The notes below the pieces were generated by a model. It did not search any database. It was not told where the DNA came from and saw nothing but the letters and a program-made list of their open reading frames with translations. Below are positions 19,799-27,138 of a stretch of DNA of 37,215 bases, piece by piece. Made by a program: the position numbers and the translations under genes. Each line of letters opens with the position of its first letter. Position 1 is the first letter of the stretch. Source of the stretch: a virus; IMG/VR virus record IMGVR_UViG_3300003187_000167, positions 1-37,215 of that record, one strand, 5' to 3'.

Positions 19799-20896
19799 AT
19801 GGCCGAAACTCGCGTCAATCCCGCTCTGTCTCCGACGATCTGGGACGACCAGTTCTCGACGGAGTTCTATCAGACCAACCCGTTCGCCGCCTATTCCGGC
19901 ACGTCGAACAACAATCCCATCGTCATGAAGGAGGATTTCGCCTCCAAGCGTGGCAATGGCATCACCTTCGAGTTCATCACGAACCTGAAGCGCGGCACGA
20001 TCTATGACCGGCAGCCCCTGCGCGGTCACGAGGACGTGCTGGGTGAGTATGGCGACCGCATCTACTGGCGCATGCGCAAGAAGGGCATCGCCATGCACGA
20101 GCTGGATGAAGATCTGGCCGCGATCGACCTGCGCAAGGCCGCGAAGCAGAACCTGAAGACCTGGGCCGAAGAGGACGTGAAGTGGGAAACCATCGATCGT
20201 CTGGGTGATGTCGGCGCCCGGTGCGATGTTCCGTTCGCAACGGCCTCGACGGCTGACAAGAACACCTGGGTCACGAACAACGTGGACCGTGTGCTCTTCG
20301 GCAATGGCAAGTCGAACTATTCGACGACCTTCGCCACTGCTGCCGGCAACGTGGACAGCACCAACGACAGGCTGACCCGTTCGGCCCTGTCGATGCTGAA
20401 GCGCATCGCTCTGGCGTCTTCGCCGCGCATCACCCCGATCAGCGTCGAGAGCCGCAGCAACCGTCGCTACTTCGTTGCCTTCGCCCACCCCTTCGTTTTC
20501 CGCGACTTCAAGAACGACACTGACGACATCCAGTCGCGTGTGTCGGTCATCGAGCGCAACGAGGGCATCTTCCTGGGCGGTGACCGCGAGTGGGATGGCG
20601 TCATCCTGCACGAGGTCGACGACATGCCGATCTATACCGGCATCGGCAACGGCGGCATCGACATCTCCCCCGTCTATCTGATGGGGCAGGAAGCGCTCGG
20701 CTGGGCGATCAAGTCCCGCTACCGCTCTCGCGAGCAGAAGGACGACTACGATCAGGAGCATGGCCTGGCCATGATCGGCAAGTGGGGCATGAAAAAGTTG
20801 TGTTATAATGGCCAAGATTTTGCTGGAACGGACACTTCCGTTTATGGCAAACAACGCGGCGTTGTAACGGGCTTCTTCTCGGCAACTGGCGATTGA
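19799..20896 (+). CDS. Major capsid protein (N4 gp56-like family)
   Basis: The product has 365 residues. FSTEFYQTNPFAAYSGTSNN, KRGNGITFEFITNLKRGTI, HEDVLGEYGDRIYWRMRKKG and FVAFAHPFVFRDFKND with YLMGQEALGWAIKSRYR are typical of N4-gp56/DUF4043 coat proteins. It builds the icosahedral head (HK97 fold in this family). GAGG lies nine bases before the ATG. The last 34 codons (from 20792) use many A/T-ending codons, unlike the rest, and run into the homing endonuclease region. Confidence 0.9.
   Translation: MAETRVNPALSPTIWDDQFSTEFYQTNPFAAYSGTSNNNPIVMKEDFASKRGNGITFEFITNLKRGTIYDRQPLRGHEDVLGEYGDRIYWRMRKKGIAMHELDEDLAAIDLRKAAKQNLKTWAEEDVKWETIDRLGDVGARCDVPFATASTADKNTWVTNNVDRVLFGNGKSNYSTTFATAAGNVDSTNDRLTRSALSMLKRIALASSPRITPISVESRSNRRYFVAFAHPFVFRDFKNDTDDIQSRVSVIERNEGIFLGGDREWDGVILHEVDDMPIYTGIGNGGIDISPVYLMGQEALGWAIKSRYRSREQKDDYDQEHGLAMIGKWGMKKLCYNGQDFAGTDTSVYGKQRGVVTGFFSATGD
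20801..20809 (+). promoter_or_regulatory. Possible extended -10 promoter for the homing endonuclease
   Basis: TG-T-TATAAT, a consensus extended -10 element, inside the AT-richer 3' end of the coat gene. No good -35 is seen. It lies 154 bases before the endonuclease ATG, so it could give independent expression. Confidence 0.4.
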
Positions 20897-20962
20897 TAGG
20901 GGTATATCTCGACTTGGTTTGATGCGGATATTGTAGCATAACCTTCGAAAGGAGATTGCGCT

Positions 20963-21499
20963 ATGAACCCCAATTCGGCTTTGCGAGATAAAAAAGAGCG
21001 GCTTCTGTCTATCGATTGGGTCAGAGCCGCCTTCCTATATTCCCGGGAAACAGGCCTCCTATTTTGGCGGTTGCCTACCAAATCTCGCCGCAAAAGCGGG
21101 GAAGTGGCCGGCACCGTTACAAAATGGGGCTATCGTCAAATCCAGATCGATAGACGCTCGTACATGGCCCACAGGTTAGCGTGGTTCTATGTGCATGGCG
21201 TGTGGCCGGTCGAAGACCTCGACCATGTAAACGGCGACCGAGCCGACAATCGTATCGAAAACCTCCGATACGCGTCTCGGTCGCAAAATTCAGCCAACGG
21301 GCAGCTCCGGTCCTCTAATTCCAGCGGCCATACAGGCGTCAGTTGGGACAAGAGCAAGCAGCGCTGGTCCGTTTCTCTCAACATCAGCGGGAAGCAAGTC
21401 CGAATTGGGCGTTTTCGAACGCTTGATGAGGCCATAGCCGCTCGCGACCGCGCTCACGCAGCCCATTACGGCGAGTTCGCGCGGATTCCCCCCTCGTGA
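20963..21499 (+). CDS. HNH homing endonuclease with AP2-like domain
   Basis: The product has 178 residues. The HNH part spans about 45-110 (MAHRLAWFYVHGVWPVEDLD, HVNGDRADNRIENLRYASRS), with catalytic His at DH and Asn-Asn of DNRxxNLR; the DNA-binding AP2-like part follows (SSGHTGVSWDKSKQRWSVSL, GRFRTLDEAIAARDRAHAAH). These free-standing nucleases cut phage lacking the insertion and spread by repair. AAAGGAG lies eight bases before the ATG. Codons are less GC-rich than neighbours, consistent with recent arrival between coat and head genes. Confidence 0.92.
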   Translation: MNPNSALRDKKERLLSIDWVRAAFLYSRETGLLFWRLPTKSRRKSGEVAGTVTKWGYRQIQIDRRSYMAHRLAWFYVHGVWPVEDLDHVNGDRADNRIENLRYASRSQNSANGQLRSSNSSGHTGVSWDKSKQRWSVSLNISGKQVRIGRFRTLDEAIAARDRAHAAHYGEFARIPPS

Positions 21500-21512
21500 A
21501 AGGACCATTGCT

Positions 21513-21950
21513 GTGGGAACTTATTGGACCAACCCTGTCCGGCATCCTGAAGATGTCGGCATCGGCGTTCTGCGCCGGACGATCACGCTCGCTGACTTCA
21601 CCGCTCAGGGCAACCTCGTCCCGATCGGAGCGCTGGAAGCCGGGTGTCAGCCTCTCACCGTCGCGGTTTACGTCGAGACGGCTTTCAATGCCGCCACGAC
21701 CAACACCCTGGATGTCGGCACGCTCGGCACTGCTGCTGGTTTCGCGGCGGCTGCGGGCACGCTTGTGGGCGCCACTGGCTACAAGTCCGGCCTCACCGGC
21801 ACGCTGACGGGCATCCCGCTCGCCACCGATCAGGTCGTCTACGCCAAGTTCGCTCAGACCGGCACGGCGGCCACGACCGGCAAGGTGGTGATCCACATGT
21901 CCTTCATCAACAAGCGTGAAGGCGAAGGCACGGCTTGGCCGGGCAACTGA
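21513..21950 (+). CDS. Putative head structural or decoration protein
   Basis: The product has 145 residues from GTG 21513-21515, supported by AAAGGA eight bases upstream. It is Thr/Ala/Gly-rich and beta-like (VGIGVLRRTITLADFTAQGN, PLTVAVYVETAFNAATTNTL, TGKVVIHMSFINKREGEGT). No family is recognised. It is the first gene after the coat gene once the endonuclease is discounted, and a terminator follows it, which fits a highly expressed capsid component; that is inference. Confidence 0.75.
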   Translation: MGTYWTNPVRHPEDVGIGVLRRTITLADFTAQGNLVPIGALEAGCQPLTVAVYVETAFNAATTNTLDVGTLGTAAGFAAAAGTLVGATGYKSGLTGTLTGIPLATDQVVYAKFAQTGTAATTGKVVIHMSFINKREGEGTAWPGN

Positions 21951-21957
21951 TCTGACG

Positions 21958-21986
21958 GGGCGCTTCGGCGCCCCTTTCCTTTTCTC
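21958..21986 (+). terminator. Terminator after the capsid genes
   Basis: GGGGCGC-TTCG-GCGCCCC (21958-21975) with a stable TTCG loop, followed by TTTCCTTTTCTC. Probably partial, to lower expression of downstream minor genes relative to coat. Confidence 0.85.
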
Positions 21987-21997
21987 AGGAGGCTTCA

Positions 21998-22345
21998 ATG
22001 CCCAAGATCACCTATACCCCTGCCGATCCGGCAGATGACATCACCAAGGCATACGGCATCGTTTTCGAAGCGGGCGAGTCCCGCGATGTGCCGGATCATG
22101 CCTACGCCAAGTTGAGCGGCAATCCGGAGTTCTCGACCTCGGAGAAGCGCAAGGCGTCGGCGGACACCTCCAAGGAAGACGAGCGCGTCCAGAAGATCGT
22201 CGATGGGCGCAGCAAGGAAGCTCGCGTTGCTCGTGCGAAGGCCGAAGAGGCCGAACAGGATGCGGCTGCCAAGGAGCGCGCTGAGCAGACGGCGAAGGCG
22301 ATTGCCGAGGCCGAAGCTGAGCGCAAGGCAGAGCAGGACGCCTGA
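21998..22345 (+). CDS. Hypothetical virion protein with coiled coil
   Basis: The product has 115 residues. A small N-terminal beta-like part (MPKITYTPADPADDITKAYG, VFEAGESRDVPDHAYAKLSG) resembles short head proteins, followed by a charged Ala/Glu/Lys coiled coil (about 60-115). AGGAGG lies five bases before the ATG. Its place between coat and head-completion genes suggests a structural role; no family is recognised. Confidence 0.72.
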   Translation: MPKITYTPADPADDITKAYGIVFEAGESRDVPDHAYAKLSGNPEFSTSEKRKASADTSKEDERVQKIVDGRSKEARVARAKAEEAEQDAAAKERAEQTAKAIAEAEAERKAEQDA

Positions 22346-22347
22346 CG

Positions 22348-22677
22348 ATGCCGCGGACTCGGGGGCAACTCATCCAGCAGGTTCTGGACATCGTCAACCA
22401 GAATGGCGCTGGCGAGGCCTATGACTCCGAGGACGTACTTCTGGTCGACAACATCATCGACCCAGCCATCGCAATGCTGCGGCGGCTGGGCGTGATCGAC
22501 ATCAGCGACAATCAGTCGTTCGATGAAGAAACGTTCCTGCCGTTTGCGACCTACCTGACCGCATTCATCCCGGCACTGGTCACGCCCGATCCAAACGTGA
22601 TCGTCCAGGCGCAGAACATGCTTGCCGAACTCGGGACAGATGACGTCGTCGGCACCGTCGAGGCGGACTATTTCTAG
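22348..22677 (+). CDS. Putative head-completion adaptor (gp4-like position)
   Basis: The product has 109 residues. RGQLIQQVLDIVNQNGAGEA, YDSEDVLLVDNIIDPAIAML, TYLTAFIPALVTPDPNV and AQNMLAELGTDD form a helical protein. In P22 the gene just before gp10 is gp4, the portal-tail adaptor, so this is the positional equivalent, but it is shorter than P22 gp4 (166) and no sequence match is obvious. Confidence 0.6.
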   Translation: MPRTRGQLIQQVLDIVNQNGAGEAYDSEDVLLVDNIIDPAIAMLRRLGVIDISDNQSFDEETFLPFATYLTAFIPALVTPDPNVIVQAQNMLAELGTDDVVGTVEADYF

Positions 22678-24090
22678 ATGGTTTCCGTCCCGTTTCCGAC
22701 TTCATCCGCCAAGGGTCGCCTTGCGGAGAGCGGGGGGCGTTTGATCAACGCGTTCTCCGAAAAGCTCGGAGATGGGCGGGTCAAGATTAGCCGAGTGCCC
22801 GGCGTGCGTGCGATCGTGGAGGCTGCCACCGGCTCGCATTGCCGAGGGGCGATCGAGATCAATGGGGTTGTTCTGGCCGCTCTGGACGAGCGCCTTGTCA
22901 CCATCACGGAAAGCGGCGGGACGTTCACCGTCAACGATATTGGCGCATTTTCTGGAACGGAAACGGTCTATTTCGCCCGGAACAACAAGAGCCCCACGCC
23001 TGACATTGTTGCGGTGACGGACGGCACGGCGTTCGTCGTCAGCACGACGACGGGCGCTTCCACCTACCCCGATTCCGATGTCGGCTCGCCTAATTCGGTC
23101 TGCTTCCTCGGGGGGTACTTCATCTTCAGCTACGGCAACGCCCGCATGCGAGCGTCCGGTCTGAACGATACCAGCATCAACACGCTCGATAGCGCCTTCG
23201 CGGAGAGCAAGCCTGACGGACTTCTGCGGGTCGTAGCACTCGGCAAGAACCTGTACGCCTGCGGGCCTCAGACCATCGAAATCTGGCCGAACACCGGCAA
23301 TGCGACGGGCTTCCCATTCTCCTATCTCGACACCATTCCACGCGGCATCGCTAGCGCTGACGCTATCGCCGGGTTTGAGAACGATTTTGCGAACACGATC
23401 ATCTTCGCCGGCAGCGACAATGTCGTCTACCGCATCAATGGCGCGGTTGCGGAGCCGATCTCCAGCCCTTCGGTCAGCAAGGACCTGGAGCGCCTGACTG
23501 ACAAGAGTGGCCTTCGGGCGGTCGTCTATGCCCATGAAGGGCATTCGGTCTGGTGCTTGTCCTGCGATGACTGGACGTGGTGCTACGACGTAGCGACCGG
23601 CTCCTGGTTCGAGCGCAAGAGCTACGGCCGCGATAGCTGGCGCGTATCGGCCTCGGTGAAGTGCTTCGGCGCCTGGGTGATGGGCGACAGCCTGACGGGC
23701 AAATTCGGCGTCGTCGATCCTGACTATGGCTATGAGTTCGGGGACCCGCTCGCCTTGCGGGTTGTCTCCTCGACAATGTCAGGCTTCCCGGCGCGTGCGG
23801 TGATGTCGCGGCTTGATCTCGACATCATGAGCGGCGTGGGGTCTGCCGCTGGCGCTGACCCGATCGAGACGAAGCCTCAGGTGGCCATGTCCGTCTCGCG
23901 TGACGGCGGCGTGGTGTTCGGGAACTCAAGGCTGCGCGAGATTGGCCGGCAAGGAAAGTACCGGAGCGGGGTCCGCTTTAACCGGCTCGGGACGGCTTCG
24001 GCCAAGGGCGCGCAGATCCGGCTGGATTATAGCGATCCGCCGCCCTTCACGCTGTTCTCCGGGGAGTTGCGCGTGGAGCCTCGGGGCTGA
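22678..24090 (+). CDS. P22 gp10-like packaged DNA stabilisation protein
   Basis: The product has 470 residues; P22 gp10 has 472. It plugs the tail after packaging. GGRLINAFSEKLGDGRVKIS, RVPGVRAIVEAATGSHCRGA, GLNDTSINTLDSAFAESKPD, PQTIEIWPNTGNATGFPFSY and ATGSWFERKSYGRDSWRVSA match the family pattern of a beta-propeller. It starts directly after the previous stop and ends in a TGATG overlap with the next gene. Confidence 0.85.
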   Translation: MVSVPFPTSSAKGRLAESGGRLINAFSEKLGDGRVKISRVPGVRAIVEAATGSHCRGAIEINGVVLAALDERLVTITESGGTFTVNDIGAFSGTETVYFARNNKSPTPDIVAVTDGTAFVVSTTTGASTYPDSDVGSPNSVCFLGGYFIFSYGNARMRASGLNDTSINTLDSAFAESKPDGLLRVVALGKNLYACGPQTIEIWPNTGNATGFPFSYLDTIPRGIASADAIAGFENDFANTIIFAGSDNVVYRINGAVAEPISSPSVSKDLERLTDKSGLRAVVYAHEGHSVWCLSCDDWTWCYDVATGSWFERKSYGRDSWRVSASVKCFGAWVMGDSLTGKFGVVDPDYGYEFGDPLALRVVSSTMSGFPARAVMSRLDLDIMSGVGSAAGADPIETKPQVAMSVSRDGGVVFGNSRLREIGRQGKYRSGVRFNRLGTASAKGAQIRLDYSDPPPFTLFSGELRVEPRG

Positions 24091-24359
24091 TGGCTGACAA
24101 GCTGCCAACGCTTCCCGGCGCCGCTGACGCTGCGGTGCTGCAAACGACCTCGGGGCTGATTCTCCAGCAGAACTATTACCTGTTCTTGAAGGGCCTGCTG
24201 AAGCGGGCGGCAACGGCAGAGGTGGTCATCGCGACCACAGCGCCGATAGCGAGCGCGATCCCCGATGGGGAAGCCCGCGACTGGCACAACACGACCACGA
24301 ACACGACCGTCCGCGCCGTCAACATCGGCGGCGTCGTGAAAACGATCACCTACACCTAG
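24090..24359 (+). CDS. Hypothetical virion protein (89 aa)
   Basis: MADKLPTLPGAADAAVLQTT, LILQQNYYLFLKGLLKRAAT and a Thr-rich end (HNTTTNTTVRAVNIGGVVKT). No family is recognised. ATG overlaps the gp10-like stop. Probably a tail or tail-associated protein by position. Confidence 0.68.
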   Translation: MADKLPTLPGAADAAVLQTTSGLILQQNYYLFLKGLLKRAATAEVVIATTAPIASAIPDGEARDWHNTTTNTTVRAVNIGGVVKTITYT

Positions 24360-24370
24360 GAGGCGCAAGC

Positions 24371-25111
24371 ATGGCTAGCGCACATGGACAAAGAGTCGGT
24401 GCGGTCTGGGGTAGCCAGACCTTGCTCGACAATCAGCCCAAGGTGCTGGGCGAGCTTCAGCAGGGCTATAATACGAGTCAGGGGCAGCTCGGCCAGGCTG
24501 GTGATCTCTATGCCGGGATGGCTGCTCAGGGGCTTGGCGGCCTCGACCGCTACAAGGCTCTTACGACCGGAAGCCCAGAAGACATCACCCAAGCGCTGGC
24601 CGGCACGCCGGGCTATGGCTTCGCGATGGATCAGGGCTTGCAGGGCCTTCAGCGCACCCGCGCGGCCCAAGGCATGTTGAACAGCGGCAACACCGACACG
24701 GACGCCATCGCTTTCAGCCAGGGGCTTGCGGGCCAGACGCTTGGACAGGAGCGGCAGGCTCTTCTTCCGCTGCTGGGCCTGTATCAGCAGGGCGTGGGCG
24801 GTCAGGCTGGGACACTGGGTGCGCAGGCGGCCGGGACGACGGACTATTACGGCAATCGGGCTTCCGTGCTCGACAATACGACCAAGAGCATTGTGGGTCT
24901 CGGAACCGAGGCTCTGAAGGCCGGCGATGCGGCGAAGAGCCAGAACCAAGCCAACGCGATCAATATCGGCATGGGCGTTGGCAAGCTCGCGCTTGGCGCC
25001 GCGACTGGCGGACTCGGCGGCGGGTTTACCGGCCTATTCGGCGGGACTGGCGCGGTCAGCAACGGCCTTGGCGCCATGACCGGCTTCAATCCCTTCGCCA
25101 GCAATATGTGA
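24371..25111 (+). CDS. Putative DNA ejection protein (gp7-like position)
   Basis: The product has 246 residues, Gln/Gly/Ala/Leu-rich, helical N-terminal region (LLDNQPKVLGELQQGYNTSQ, GQLGQAGDLYAGMAAQGLGG) and a Gly-rich hydrophobic C-terminus (KLALGAATGGLGGGFTGLFG) that could insert in a membrane. These features and the position before two larger ejection-like genes match small P22 ejection proteins. An excellent AGGAGG lies seven bases before the ATG. Confidence 0.68.
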   Translation: MASAHGQRVGAVWGSQTLLDNQPKVLGELQQGYNTSQGQLGQAGDLYAGMAAQGLGGLDRYKALTTGSPEDITQALAGTPGYGFAMDQGLQGLQRTRAAQGMLNSGNTDTDAIAFSQGLAGQTLGQERQALLPLLGLYQQGVGGQAGTLGAQAAGTTDYYGNRASVLDNTTKSIVGLGTEALKAGDAAKSQNQANAINIGMGVGKLALGAATGGLGGGFTGLFGGTGAVSNGLGAMTGFNPFASNM

Positions 25112-25122
25112 GGGGCTGAAGC

Positions 25123-27138
25123 ATGGCATTCCAGCTAACTCCGCTTCACATACCTACCGGGGCGACAAACTACGGCGCGGAGAACCAGGCCTTTGCCAAT
25201 TTGGGTCAGACGCTCGGAAACCTGCCGAGCGAGATGCGCAAAGAGCAGTTAAACGCCCAAAAGCAGCAACTGCTTGGCAGCCTTGCGAGCGGAAACGCAG
25301 ATTTTAACAAGATTGGGCTCGGGATTGCGGCGCTCGGCGACCCACAGGGCGGTGCCGCTATCGCGTCGCTTGGACAAAAGCAACAGGCGCTTGATGCGCA
25401 GAAGGGCATCGCGAGCATCTTCGGCGGGGGCGGCGCGGCTGCCCCCAATTCTTCCGCGTCGCCCGCATCCGTCGGTAGCCCGAACGAGGTTGAGAGCCGA
25501 TTCATCGGCACCGTCCAGAAGGCTGGCCTGACGAACCCGATTGGCCTTGGCGCCGTGGCGGCCTATGGCAAGGCCGAAAGCGGTTACGACCCCGGAAACG
25601 TCAACAAGACATGGTCCGACCCGTCCGAGAGCGGCGGGGCCGGCACGTCTGGCGGCATCATGTCGTGGCGGGCTGATCGGCTTCAGAACCTTCAGCGGTT
25701 CGCGGCTGAGCGCGGGGAGCAGGGCAATGGCTCGCCTGAGACGCAGGCCGCATTCCTTGCCAAAGAAGACCCGACGCTCATCCCACGCCTGAACGCCGCT
25801 CAGAGCCCGCAGGAAGCCAACCAGATCATGGCGCAGGCCTGGCGCTTCGCCGGCCACGATCGCCCTGGCCAAGGGGAATTCGCGCGGCGTGAAGGCTTGA
25901 CTAGCGCCTATGCCCAGCGCTTCTCCGGCCAGCCGGGTGCTCAGACCCCTGGCGTGCAGGTCGCTGAGAACGAAGCCGATGTGCAGCGGCTTGAGCAGCA
26001 ACAGGCGGCTCGCTCGGGCCAGCCCGTCCAGATGGCGCAGGCTGCTCCGGCCCCCGGCGCTCCGGTTGCTGACGCTCCCGCGCCCGGTGCTGCAAATGCC
26101 GGCTTCAATCCCCCCGGCGCGAACATGCTGCCGCCGAATGACCCGGCCCCGCGTGCGTCCAATCAGATGCTGATGGCGATCATCGCGAACCCGAACGCGG
26201 CCGATGGTCAGCGCGCGCTTGCAAAGACAATCCTCGATAACCGCATCAAATATTCCGACGAGAACGCGCCCGACAAGCGGGAGATGACGCGACTTCAGAC
26301 GGAGAAGCTTCGCCGCGAGGTTGAGGGCGACGCAGTCCGCTCGCTGGTCACGCCCGAAGAGCGCGCCGCTGCCGGCGTCGATCCCAACTACAAGGGAACC
26401 GTCCAGATCGACCGCAGCGGCAAGGTCACATTCCCCGGCAAGGCGTCGACCGAGGTCAACGTCAACAGCGGCGAAAAGACCTATGACCAGACGGTCGGCA
26501 AGGCCCAAGGCGAGTATTTCGTTGAGACGCAGAAGGGCGCTCGCGATGCCCGCGACCAGATCACAACCATGAAGCGGATGCAGTCGCTCATCGACGATCC
26601 GAACTTCTATTCGGGCTGGAATGGTGGCCGCGCGACTGCGTTCAAGAAGCTCGCTGTCTCTCTCGGTATCAAGGATGCTGAGGCGGCAGCCCCAAATGAG
26701 CTTTTCGAGAAGCTGTCCAAGCAGGCCGTTCTCGATAAGGCCGGCGGTTCGTTCGGCACCGGCTTTTCGAATGGCGACCGCGAATATATCGACGCCACGA
26801 CCGCCAACCCGAACAATACACCAGAGGGCAACAGGCAAATCCTCGACGCCGGCATTAAGATCGCTCAGCGAAAGATCGAAGTCGCCAAGATGGCCCGCGA
26901 TTATGCCAAGGCGAACGGCGGCCGGCTCGATGGCGGGTTTGACGACCTGTTGGCGGACTATGCGGAAAAGAACCCGCTGTTCCCGCAGGTTGCCAAGCAG
27001 CCACAGCCAGCAGCCCCCACCTCCCAGCCTCAGCAGCAGGAAGCCCCTCGTCAGGTCCAGTCGATTGATGATGTGCGCGGCCTACCGAGCGGAACGATCT
27101 TCATTGATCCGAACGGCGTGAAGAGGCGTGTTCCCTGA
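25123..27138 (+). CDS. Ejection protein with tail-lysozyme-like domain
   Basis: The product has 671 residues. Residues about 125-265 (KAGLTNPIGLGAVAAYGKAE, SGYDPGNVNKTWSDP, SGGIMSWRADRLQNLQRFAA, AQAWRFAGHDRPGQGEF) resemble phage tail lysozyme domains, with Glu in KAESGYDP as the likely catalytic acid; a Pro/Ala-rich linker (about 290-340) and a long helical region follow. It would thin the peptidoglycan during DNA injection. GAGGGG lies before the ATG. Confidence 0.78.
   Translation: MAFQLTPLHIPTGATNYGAENQAFANLGQTLGNLPSEMRKEQLNAQKQQLLGSLASGNADFNKIGLGIAALGDPQGGAAIASLGQKQQALDAQKGIASIFGGGGAAAPNSSASPASVGSPNEVESRFIGTVQKAGLTNPIGLGAVAAYGKAESGYDPGNVNKTWSDPSESGGAGTSGGIMSWRADRLQNLQRFAAERGEQGNGSPETQAAFLAKEDPTLIPRLNAAQSPQEANQIMAQAWRFAGHDRPGQGEFARREGLTSAYAQRFSGQPGAQTPGVQVAENEADVQRLEQQQAARSGQPVQMAQAAPAPGAPVADAPAPGAANAGFNPPGANMLPPNDPAPRASNQMLMAIIANPNAADGQRALAKTILDNRIKYSDENAPDKREMTRLQTEKLRREVEGDAVRSLVTPEERAAAGVDPNYKGTVQIDRSGKVTFPGKASTEVNVNSGEKTYDQTVGKAQGEYFVETQKGARDARDQITTMKRMQSLIDDPNFYSGWNGGRATAFKKLAVSLGIKDAEAAAPNELFEKLSKQAVLDKAGGSFGTGFSNGDREYIDATTANPNNTPEGNRQILDAGIKIAQRKIEVAKMARDYAKANGGRLDGGFDDLLADYAEKNPLFPQVAKQPQPAAPTSQPQQQEAPRQVQSIDDVRGLPSGTIFIDPNGVKRRVP

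Noticed and set aside
19550-20854. 434-codon minus-strand open frame
   Set aside because: Antisense shadow of the scaffold and coat genes; no ribosome site and no plausible domain.
25249-26838. 529-codon minus-strand open frame
   Set aside because: Mirror of the ejection/lysozyme gene in GC-rich DNA; Arg/Gly/Leu-rich product without domains, while the plus strand has domain matches and ribosome sites.
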